The translations under genes were made by a program, and so were the position numbers. This document shows, in pieces, positions 16,977 to 23,916 of a stretch of DNA of 28,659 bases. Numbering within the stretch: the first letter of the stretch is position 1; each line of letters starts with the position of its first letter. Source of the DNA: a bacterium (GTDB lineage: Bacteria; ARS69); the NCBI GenBank assembly GCA_025774805.1, contig JALGZR010000080.1:1-28659 (forward strand), read 5' to 3'. The notes beneath the pieces are model-generated. The model was not told the origin of the DNA and did not search any database. It saw only the letters and a list, made by a program, of their open reading frames with translations.

Positions 16977-17738
16977 TCAATAGCGGGCGAGCACGCCGCC
17001 GTCCCGGCGCACGCGATAGAAGTGGACCGCGAGAAGAATCACCAGGATGACGGGAACGACCACGCAGTGCAGCACGTAGAAGCGGAGAATCGCCGCATCG
17101 CCGACCACGCGGTCTCCGAGCAGGAGCGCGCGGACGTCGTTGCCCTCTCCGACGACCGTGAACGGGCCGAGGTGGCCGACGATCGGGGCGGCTCCCGCCA
17201 TGTTGGTCCCGACGGTCACCGCCCAGTAGGCGAGTTGGTCCCAGGGAAGGAGGTAACCGGTGAAGCTCAGGAACAGAGTGAGCACGAGGAGCATCACCCC
17301 GACGACCCAGTTGAACTCGCGGGGCGGCCGGTACGCTCCCGCCAGGAAGACGCGCGCCATGTGGGCGATCACGAGGAGCACCATCGCGTGCGCGCTCCAC
17401 CGGTGCAGGTTCCGGAGCAGCCGGCCGTACGGAACGGTGTGCATGATGTCCTCGATGTCCGCGTACGCGTACTCCGCGGTCGGACGGTAATAGAACATCA
17501 GGAGGATTCCGGTGACGGTCACGATCACGAAGGAGAGGAACGCCAGCCCGCCCATGCAGAACGTGCGGCGAAACCGGAGCGAGGCCGCGGAGATCTGCAG
17601 GGGATGGAGATGCAGGAAGACGTTCGAGACGATGACCGCGAGTCGCGAACGGGGCGTCTGGGGAACTCCGGTTCGGAAGATCGATCGCCAGAGCTGACTG
17701 TCGCGGAGCGCCCGGAACCGTTCTCTCCCTCCGGACAC
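16977..17738 (-). CDS. petB: cytochrome b6-like protein with haem ci cysteine
   Basis: 253 residues, four membrane helices. The haem b ligands are H112 and H126 in the second helix ([15 protein letters not shown]) and H224 and H239 in the fourth; the 15-residue spacing of the second pair is the b6 rather than the mitochondrial b pattern. FCMGG followed by [11 protein letters not shown] matches the region of cytochrome b6 where a Cys covalently binds haem ci; C61 is that residue here. The [16 protein letters not shown] segment lies at the quinol-oxidation site. The GTG start has GGAGG 8 bases upstream. Together with the Rieske and subunit IV genes it forms the core of a menaquinol:cytochrome oxidoreductase. 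The symbol refers to the family; the complex is not photosynthetic as far as the window shows. Confidence 0.93.
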   Translation of the reverse strand: MSGGRERFRALRDSQLWRSIFRTGVPQTPRSRLAVIVSNVFLHLHPLQISAASLRFRRTFCMGGLAFLSFVIVTVTGILLMFYYRPTAEYAYADIEDIMHTVPYGRLLRNLHRWSAHAMVLLVIAHMARVFLAGAYRPPREFNWVVGVMLLVLTLFLSFTGYLLPWDQLAYWAVTVGTNMAGAAPIVGHLGPFTVVGEGNDVRALLLGDRVVGDAAILRFYVLHCVVVPVILVILLAVHFYRVRRDGGVLARY

Positions 17739-17778
17739 GCGACTTACCTCCGTTTCCCCGGCGACCGCGCGAGCGCCG

Positions 17779-18297
17779 TCACAGCCGGACGAAGAATCGC
17801 GGATCCCGCACCGCCCGATCGAGCGGGGCCCGGAGAGAGGAGTCGACCAGCACCTGGTCGTGCTCCACGCGGATCGCGAGGCGGTGCAGGGGCTCCACCG
17901 CCGGACCGTTCAACGCCTCTCCTTCGGGCGAGAAGCGGCTGCCGTGACACGGGCAGCGAAACAGGCCCCGATCGGGCATCCAGCGTGGCGTGCAGCCGAG
18001 GTGGGTGCAGACCGCCTCGAGCGCGAACAGACGCGCGTCCCGGTTCACGATCCACAGCCCGTGACGGCTCACCCAGCGCGTCGTCACGGCCGGTGAACGA
18101 TAGTCCTGGATCGTCCCGAGCTCGACGGGGCCGCCCGTGCCGTGCAGACCCTGCGGTCGGAGAAACCGGATCGTGCACGGGACGGACGCCGTCAAAAGAA
18201 CGCCCACTCCTCCCCATCCGATGCCTTGGAGCAGACGCCGGCGGGCTAAGGACCGGGGGTCGTCCAGACGGTCTGGAATCGATTCGGCCGAATCCAT
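17779..18297 (-). CDS. petC: Rieske [2Fe-2S] protein
   Basis: About 172 residues. An N-terminal twin-arginine region ([19 protein letters not shown]) gives one membrane anchor and suggests Tat insertion. The cluster motifs are CTHLGC (C97, H99, C102) and CPCHGSRF (C115, C117, H118), with both disulphide cysteines present, as in high-potential Rieske proteins of bc1/b6f complexes. The start is uncertain: ATG 18297 or ATG 18306, both overlapping the end of the flavoprotein gene by about 50-60 bases, and neither with a strong ribosome site, which suggests translational coupling. The cytochrome b6 gene begins 40 bases downstream. Confidence 0.92.
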   Translation of the reverse strand: MDSAESIPDRLDDPRSLARRRLLQGIGWGGVGVLLTASVPCTIRFLRPQGLHGTGGPVELGTIQDYRSPAVTTRWVSRHGLWIVNRDARLFALEAVCTHLGCTPRWMPDRGLFRCPCHGSRFSPEGEALNGPAVEPLHRLAIRVEHDQVLVDSSLRAPLDRAVRDPRFFVRL

Positions 18298-19838
18298 AGC
18301 TCCCATCTCAGCGCTCGGGAGGGGCAACCGGCGACACAATCCCCGCAGCGCATGCAGAGGTCATCGTGAACCGTGAGTCGCGAGGCGCCGTTCACGATCT
18401 GTCGCCAGGCGAGCGCGCCGTGGGCGCATCGCGTCTCGCATCCTCCGCAGAGAACGCATCGCTCCGCGTCGAGCGTGAGACTCAGATCGCAGCGCAGGCA
18501 GCGACCCGCCTCTCCGGGGACGACGGCGAACGGGAGAACGGAGAAGCTCTCGGGCCTCTCCGGCGTCTCGCCGATCGACTCCGGCGCACCGGGAGGGCCT
18601 CCCTCGGCCGGCGCCCGGGCGGGACGCTCCCCGCTCCAGCGGCCGGACCGCGCCAACCAGCTCACGATCGCGACGGCCGCCTCCCGGCCGGCCGCGATTG
18701 CCTCGACCACGGTTCCGCCCCCGGCCGACGGAGCCCGGTGCGCGAACACGCCGGGAACGCGGGACAGGGGAGGCATCGACGTCGGGGACTGCCCGATCGA
18801 GAAGACGACCGCATCGCACGACCGGAAGTGCCCGCTCTCGGCAACTTCCTCGACCCGTCTCTCGCGGGGCGGAGCGTCGCCGTCCTCGAGCCGCGTCCGG
18901 ACGCACCGCACCCCTTCGAGAGTATCGGCTTTCCAGACGAGCTCGTTCACGCCCATCCACGGATGAATGCGAATTCCCTCCGACTCCGCGGCGGCGATCT
19001 CGTCCCCGAAGGCGGGCAGGTGCTCCCGGCCCCGCCGGTAGAGGATGGCGACCTCGGAGGCCCCGACCCGGAGCGCCGTCCGGGCGGAGTCGATCGCCCC
19101 GTTGCCGCCGCCGACGACGACCACGCGCTTGCCGTCCAGCCGGGCCCTTCCTCGGGCGACGTCCCGGAGGAACGCGATCGCGGTCCGGCTGACGGGGGCG
19201 GTCCGCCAGCCGGGCACCCCGGGCTCCCGATCGTCTCCCGCCCCGGTCGCGAGAAGCACCGCCGCGTACCCCTGGTCGCGGAGGGCCCGGAGCTGCTCCT
19301 CGCTCTCGAGGCGGAAGCCCGGCTCGAAGCGGATGCCCAGGGAGAGGATCCGCCGGATGTCCGCCTGGGCCACCTCGGGGGGTAACCGGAAGTCGGGAAT
19401 GCAATCTCTCAGAAGTCCCCCGGGATGATCGTCCCGGTCGAACAGCGTCACCTGCGCCCCGGCGACCGTGAGGTCGTGGGCGGCGGCGAGCCCGGCGGGG
19501 CCCGCTCCGATGATCGCCACCTCGGGGCCGCCGCCGCGCGGCAGGAACTGCATGTCCGGCGGGGGGTCGTGAGAATACGTCACCCACCGCTTGAGATCGC
19601 ACACCTGCACCGCGGTCCCGCTTCCCCGGAGTCGGCACGCGGATTCGCAGGGACGGGGGCAGATCCACCCCAGGACTCCGGGGAAGAGGCTGTCGCGATA
19701 CGCGATGCGCCACGCTCCGGCCGAGTCGCCCCGGGCGATCGCCCTTAAGAAGCCGGGGATGTCCTTGTCGACGGGGCAGGCCGCCCGGCAGGGAGGACCC
19801 GAGCCCTGGCAATCGCTCCGCTGCGGTCCGCCATCCAT
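18246..19838 (-). CDS. GltD-like FAD/NAD(P)H oxidoreductase with C-terminal 2[4Fe-4S] ferredoxin domain
   Basis: 530 residues. The N-terminal segment has GltD-type cluster cysteines (C10, C17, C21; C60, C64, C68, C80). An FAD-binding fold starts at VAIIGAGPAGLAAA (about 107-120) and an NAD(P)H-binding fold at VVVVGGGNGAIDSA (about 239-252). The C-terminus carries CVLCGGCETRC and CMRCGDCVAGCP, two [4Fe-4S] clusters, preceded by an extra CLRC pair. The protein lacks an export signal, so it acts on the cytoplasmic side. In glutamate synthase this module takes electrons from NADPH; here no glutamate synthase large subunit is nearby. The gene begins 3 bases after the preceding stop (GAGGG upstream) and its end overlaps the Rieske gene. 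Similar flavoproteins are encoded in anammox Rieske/cytochrome b operons and are proposed to link quinol and NAD(P). That role here is inferred. Confidence 0.9.
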   Translation of the reverse strand: MDGGPQRSDCQGSGPPCRAACPVDKDIPGFLRAIARGDSAGAWRIAYRDSLFPGVLGWICPRPCESACRLRGSGTAVQVCDLKRWVTYSHDPPPDMQFLPRGGGPEVAIIGAGPAGLAAAHDLTVAGAQVTLFDRDDHPGGLLRDCIPDFRLPPEVAQADIRRILSLGIRFEPGFRLESEEQLRALRDQGYAAVLLATGAGDDREPGVPGWRTAPVSRTAIAFLRDVARGRARLDGKRVVVVGGGNGAIDSARTALRVGASEVAILYRRGREHLPAFGDEIAAAESEGIRIHPWMGVNELVWKADTLEGVRCVRTRLEDGDAPPRERRVEEVAESGHFRSCDAVVFSIGQSPTSMPPLSRVPGVFAHRAPSAGGGTVVEAIAAGREAAVAIVSWLARSGRWSGERPARAPAEGGPPGAPESIGETPERPESFSVLPFAVVPGEAGRCLRCDLSLTLDAERCVLCGGCETRCAHGALAWRQIVNGASRLTVHDDLCMRCGDCVAGCPSRALRWELWIRPNRFQTVWTTPGP

Positions 19839-19841
19839 GGG

Positions 19842-21005
19842 CTATCCCTCGTCCTCTCCGGACTCCACGTCGGGCACGACGACACGGAGCTTCAGCCGAT
19901 CGAGGCCGGGAACGCTTCCCGCGTCCCAGCTCGCGAGGGCGTCCTTTTCCGAAACGTCGAGCCGGATGTGCGTGAGATCGGCGGGAAGCTGACCCAGGTA
20001 GGGGTCGACGGGAACCCAGCCGTCGAGCCAGACCTCCGCCCAGTGGTGGAGATAGAAGGCGGTCCGGCGCGCCACGAATCCGAGACGGGAGCGGGCCGGT
20101 ACGCCGGCCGCCCGCGCCATCTCGACGAACGCCCGGGTGAACTCGGTGGCATCGCCGCTCCTCTCGCGCAGGACCACGGCGGTCTCCGGTGTGCCCTCGC
20201 GGTACTCGCGCACGATCATCTCGTCCAGCCAATCGAGGATGAGCTCGATCCGCTCCTCGGGTTCGCTCTCCGATCCGATCGCCTCGGCCACCGCCCGCAG
20301 GAGATCCTCATCGGAAGAGGCATCGACCCGGCCGGCTTCCTCCCCCTCCCGCGGCTCGACCTCTTCCATCACGATCTCTCCCCGGTTCGGCGCCCGCCGT
20401 GTCCACTTTACGAGCTTCTGTCCGTCGTCGTTCGCGAAGAACCGGCTGAGATCCAGTCGACGATCGCCCTCGACGGCCACGCGCAGGGATCCGTTTTCGA
20501 CCCGGATGTCCTTCAGGGAGGCGGGGAAGCGTCCGATGCCGCTCAGCTCCCGGTTTACCCGGAGGAAGGGAAGGAGCTCCGGATCCACCGCATTGGCCGT
20601 ACGAGCCCGTCGCTCGGAATCGAAGATCAGAAACCCCAGAATTACCTTCACGTCCGCCGGCGAGATGCCCGACCCCGACTTCCGGCTCATGCGGTTCACG
20701 TAGGCGTCCCATTCGTCGCCCCGCAGCGTGGAGTTGATGGGGCGGGCGAGTGTGTGGCACTTGCAGCACTTGCGCGCGAAGTGGGCGTACGCCTGCTTCT
20801 GATCCTCGGGATAGGCGCTGACGTCGATCCATGCGGGACCAAGATCGGCGTCGAACACGCGGAGCTCCTCTTCGTCGGCCGCGTCCTGGGCGCGGGCGAC
20901 GGGGCCTCCGAACCCGAGCGTCAAGAGCGATACAGCGACGGCGAAGCGCCCGACGGTCGAGACCCGCCGGGTCGCGGCGGATCGCGCTGAGAACCGGGAT
21001 CCCAC
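19842..21005 (-). CDS. exported monohaem cytochrome c fused to a transglutaminase-like domain lacking its catalytic Cys
   Basis: 387 residues. A signal peptide ends near VARAQ (about residue 40). One CXXCH (CCKCH, C80-H84) lies in a short cytochrome domain with M106 as a possible axial ligand (NRMSRKSGSG). From about residue 240 the fold is transglutaminase-like: GDATEFTRAFVEMARAAG, GVPARSRLGFV, HHWAEVWLDGWVPVDP. The His (H321) and Asp (D334) of the triad are present, but the nucleophile position is A286 in GDATE where active members have GDCTE. It is therefore probably a binding domain rather than an enzyme. The GTG start has GGAGGGG upstream, and the gene sits 38 bases after the barrel gene and 3 bases before the flavoprotein gene, inside the operon. 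Confidence 0.85.
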   Translation of the reverse strand: MGSRFSARSAATRRVSTVGRFAVAVSLLTLGFGGPVARAQDAADEEELRVFDADLGPAWIDVSAYPEDQKQAYAHFARKCCKCHTLARPINSTLRGDEWDAYVNRMSRKSGSGISPADVKVILGFLIFDSERRARTANAVDPELLPFLRVNRELSGIGRFPASLKDIRVENGSLRVAVEGDRRLDLSRFFANDDGQKLVKWTRRAPNRGEIVMEEVEPREGEEAGRVDASSDEDLLRAVAEAIGSESEPEERIELILDWLDEMIVREYREGTPETAVVLRERSGDATEFTRAFVEMARAAGVPARSRLGFVARRTAFYLHHWAEVWLDGWVPVDPYLGQLPADLTHIRLDVSEKDALASWDAGSVPGLDRLKLRVVVPDVESGEDEG

Positions 21006-21043
21006 GTGATGCCCCTCCGTGTCGTTCGGGCCCGGATGTCCCG

Positions 21044-22171
21044 TCAGTAGGTGATCACCGCGCCGAGATGGAGGACGTCCACCTCGGCGAAGTCGGTGAA
21101 GCGCCAGCGTTCGTATTGGAGCCGGAACGCGTAGTCGATCGTCGGCTTCACGTTGGCGCCCACGGTAAAGCGGACGATGGCCGAGGACTCGTCGTTGTTC
21201 GTGCCCAGGGGGACACCCTCGCGGAGCAGTCCGTCGAATCGTCCCACCAGGTCGAGGTACCGGCCGACCGGAGCCTCGACCTGCGCGTAGAACCCGTCCT
21301 TGTGCACGATGTTCAATCGATCGTCGTCGAGGACGTCGGTTCCGCGGTGCAGGTACTCCCCGCGAAGTTGGATTCCGCGCACGTACACCGACCCGTCGAT
21401 GCCCCAGGCGTCGTAATCGTAATCGCCGTCCGGATCGTAGGTGCCGCGCAGATAGGACCCTCCGAGGGCGAAGGGCCCCTGCGCGAGCGCGAGGCGGCCC
21501 CCCCAGGACGGGGAGTCGTTGTTGTCGATGACCCCCGCATCGGCCACCTGGTTCTTGAACGTGAAATCCCGGGGCGAAGAGGACTGGAAGCCGTTCACTC
21601 CGTAGACCGCGTACCAGATCTGCAGCTGGTCACGAATCCAGACGTCACCGAACAACGAGGCGCCGTGATCGACGTAGGGCATGGGCAACACGCCCAGATT
21701 GAACTGCGTGCTCTGGTAGCGAATCATGTGCCCCATCGCATAGGGGAGCGGCTTCGAGAGGAACGCGTCGTTCGCCGGGTCGTGACGCAGATAGAAATCG
21801 CCGAACGGGACGTTGATCCGCCCCGCCTCCGCGCTGAGACGCCGGTGGAGACGGATCTCGGCGTAGGCCTGATCGACGGTGATCCCGTGGCAGCTCGTGC
21901 AGATCCTGCCGTTGAACGAGAGCCTGTCCGAGACGTCGACGGTCGCCTTCAGGCTCCACTCCACGAGGGAGCCGGCGTACCCGAGGACATCTTCTCCCTC
22001 CGCCGGGTCGTCGAGGATGTTCGTGTGGTCGAGCGTGATCGACCCCGACCAGTTCCAGCGGGCGGCATCGGCCGGCGATGCCGTCAAAAGCATGAGAAGC
22101 AGGACGACCGCGACCGGGAAGGGACGGGCGCCGGGCCGCGGCCGGTCCCTAGTTGCACTCTTCGGGATCAT
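21044..22171 (-). CDS. outer-membrane beta-barrel-like protein with an internal CXXCH motif
   Basis: 375 residues. A signal peptide (hydrophobic VAVVLLLMLLT, cleavage near ADA-AR at about 36) is followed by alternating polar/hydrophobic strands rich in aromatic and charged residues. The protein ends in a strand finishing HLGAVITY with a terminal aromatic residue, all typical of outer-membrane porins. ICTSCHG (C91, C94, H95) near the third strand is a potential haem c site, unusual in a barrel. The ATG lies inside the end of the preceding lipoprotein gene (23-base overlap) with AAGGAG about 10 bases upstream. Its place among cytochrome genes suggests an electron conduit or porin-cytochrome role, by analogy with MtrB/PioB, but no clear sequence kinship to those is visible. 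Confidence 0.75.
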   Translation of the reverse strand: MIPKSATRDRPRPGARPFPVAVVLLLMLLTASPADAARWNWSGSITLDHTNILDDPAEGEDVLGYAGSLVEWSLKATVDVSDRLSFNGRICTSCHGITVDQAYAEIRLHRRLSAEAGRINVPFGDFYLRHDPANDAFLSKPLPYAMGHMIRYQSTQFNLGVLPMPYVDHGASLFGDVWIRDQLQIWYAVYGVNGFQSSSPRDFTFKNQVADAGVIDNNDSPSWGGRLALAQGPFALGGSYLRGTYDPDGDYDYDAWGIDGSVYVRGIQLRGEYLHRGTDVLDDDRLNIVHKDGFYAQVEAPVGRYLDLVGRFDGLLREGVPLGTNNDESSAIVRFTVGANVKPTIDYAFRLQYERWRFTDFAEVDVLHLGAVITY

Positions 22172-23537
22172 CGGGCGCCGCTCCTTCCAGTATCCAGACG
22201 CGCATCTTCTCCTGAAGAAATGGGAACACGGGGGGGAACTGATCCGGAGGCATGGGGTCTCCGGCCCACGTCTCCTCGGTCGTCTCCGCGGTGATCTTGT
22301 TGTAGAGGAAGCTGGCCTCCGGTCGGCCGGGAGCGACGATCGGGAACGCCGTCGTCAGGCCGCCCGTTATCAGGCCGGAGTAGGTCCGGAGATCGTACTC
22401 CATGCTGGGCCACTCCGAAGTGTTGGGATTGTGGCAGAACGTGCACATGCTCCACTCGATGATGTCTCGCATGATGTCGTCGCAAAACGTGTACGTTCCT
22501 TCCGCCAGCACCTCCATCGGAATCGGGTCGGAGTATCCGGTGGTCCCCCAGGCGTTCGTGACTTCCAGCGTGATCGCGTGGGTCCCCACGGTAAGGTACT
22601 GAGCCTGAGTCTCCCGGCCGGTGCCGATCGACCCGTCGACGCTCGAGCGCCAGATGATCTGATCGGGCGGGATCGGGATCTCGTCCTCCTCGGTGTCGGA
22701 CACGGTTCCCTCCAGGACGAGAATGCCGCGGGTGGCGACCGTGTCCATGTCCCCGGCGGGGAAGTCGATCTCGGCGACCGGCACGCCGTTGTTCACGTAG
22801 ACCTGCACGGGGTCGCTCACCCCGACGCTGCCCAGGGTGGTCGTCGCCTTGGCCGTGAGAACGTACCGGCTCGTGGGGAGCAGCCTCGTGTCGAGCTCGT
22901 ACGTCCAGGGAGGCGTGGTGAGCTCTCCGACGGGGAAGATCCCGGCGAAGAACTCCACCTTCTCGATGTCCGGCGCCGCCCCGGGGAAGTCGACGGCGAT
23001 GGGGAGCCGGCCCTTCACCAGAGCGCTGTCGGGGGGAGAGGTGATGACGACCTCGGGGCCGAGATTGAAGACCTGCGCGTAGACCGCTCCACTGGTCCCC
23101 GTGTTTCCGGCCGCGTCGACCGCTGTGGCCTCGAGGCGGTGGGTGCTCGCCTCGTCGAGAATTGTGGTGTCCCACATTAACGTCCAATCCGGCCCGGGAA
23201 CGTCGACCGCCGGTCCGCCATCGATGGTGAGCGAGACCTGAGCCACCCCCACGCTGTCCTCGGCTTGGATCGCGACCGGATAGGTGGAGCCGCTCACCGG
23301 AGTGGCGTGGGCACTGTCAGGGCCGGACGGCGCCAGGAAGCTCACGGTCGGCGGGGTCCGATCCGTCGGGGTGACGGGGCCGGTGGGGGGATCGTCCTCG
23401 TCCCAGTAGCGATCCCACTCCGAACAGGCGGATCCAAGGACCAGACCGATGGCGGCGAGGAGGGCGAGCGTGACGGATCTCGGCCCGGGGAAACGGGGTT
23501 TGCGCCACTCTGGGGTCGGTTTCGGGTGCGAGATCAT
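22149..23537 (-). CDS. lipoprotein with three Ig-like domains and C-terminal monohaem cytochrome domain (copy 1)
   Basis: 462 residues. Lipoprotein signal ending LVLGSAC (C38), then a Pro/Thr-rich linker. Three beta-sandwich repeats follow: about 62-162 (IDGG, ATAVDAAGNTG), 165-268 (PEVVITSPPDSALVKG, with FFAGIFPVGELTTPPW) and 272-350 (PKD-like, LEGTVSDTEEDEIPIPPDQI). The C-terminal region has CTFCH (C365-H369) and a later DPMPP Met, the pattern of surface-associated monohaem domains. It is a close paralogue of the next gene upstream, both beginning MISHPKPTPE. ATG 23537 is conserved between the copies; ATG 23546 is an alternative. The product is probably a lipid-anchored cytochrome working with the barrel encoded directly after it. 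Confidence 0.85.
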   Translation of the reverse strand: MISHPKPTPEWRKPRFPGPRSVTLALLAAIGLVLGSACSEWDRYWDEDDPPTGPVTPTDRTPPTVSFLAPSGPDSAHATPVSGSTYPVAIQAEDSVGVAQVSLTIDGGPAVDVPGPDWTLMWDTTILDEASTHRLEATAVDAAGNTGTSGAVYAQVFNLGPEVVITSPPDSALVKGRLPIAVDFPGAAPDIEKVEFFAGIFPVGELTTPPWTYELDTRLLPTSRYVLTAKATTTLGSVGVSDPVQVYVNNGVPVAEIDFPAGDMDTVATRGILVLEGTVSDTEEDEIPIPPDQIIWRSSVDGSIGTGRETQAQYLTVGTHAITLEVTNAWGTTGYSDPIPMEVLAEGTYTFCDDIMRDIIEWSMCTFCHNPNTSEWPSMEYDLRTYSGLITGGLTTAFPIVAPGRPEASFLYNKITAETTEETWAGDPMPPDQFPPVFPFLQEKMRVWILEGAAPDDPEECN

Positions 23538-23546
23538 CCCTGGCAT

Positions 23547-23914
23547 TTCGGCACGGTGAGTGACGCGGCGTCTCCGCGGTCAGGGGAGGGTCCTACGAGC
23601 TTACACTCCGGAAATCCGGAGGACAAGGGCCATCATAGCAAGAGGTTACGTCGCGAAATCGATCAGGGCCGGACGCGGGACAGAGTTGCCCCGAGGGCCG
23701 CTCGGGATGCCGGGATTCCGCCGAAGGGAGGGCAGGCCAGCCTGCAATTCTCACCAGGCTCGTCGCGAGGCTGCGGATAGCCGTGTTTGGCGAGGAGACG
23801 GGGGGCTTTCGCCCGAGGCGGGGCCGTAGCCCCGTCGCAGGGCGGAAGCCCCGCAGCGACGAAGTCAGGCGCGGCTTTGCCGCTGCCGCAGCAGAGGCTG
23901 GTGAGATGCGCAGG
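23547..23914. other. intergenic region between duplicated lipoprotein genes
   Basis: About 370 bases with no credible gene. It contains a promoter-proximal block conserved with the region upstream of the paralogue (23638-23651), a small hairpin CTCCGG-AAAT-CCGGAG at 23606-23621, and a long nested inverted repeat at 23739-23916. Confidence 0.6.
23638..23651 (-). promoter_or_regulatory. conserved upstream block ACGTAACCTCTTGC (copy 1)
   Basis: This 14-base block is identical to 25440-25453 and lies exactly 101 bases before the conserved ATG in both paralogues. It may contain a -35-like element or regulator site. It may also be only a remnant of the duplication. Confidence 0.4.
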
Positions 23915-23916
23915 CT
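23739..23916. repeat. long nested inverted repeat (178 bases)
   Basis: Outer arms 23739-23760 and 23895-23916 match at 18 of 22 positions. Next, TCGTCGC..CTGCGG (near 23760-23776) faces CCGCAGCGACGA (23851-23862). Inner arms GGGGCTTTCGCCC (23802-23814) and GGGCGGAAGCCCC (23840-23852) differ by one base, and the tip is CGGGGC-CGTA-GCCCCG (23819-23834). The right arm includes the stop codon of the upstream lipoprotein gene. It could act as a terminator, a 3' processing element or a small non-autonomous mobile repeat. Confidence 0.6.

Noticed and set aside
16960-17400. N-terminal extension of the subunit IV gene to 17400
   Set aside because: It overlaps the cytochrome b6 gene out of frame and is Arg/Gly-rich; the GTG at 16959 has a good ribosome site.
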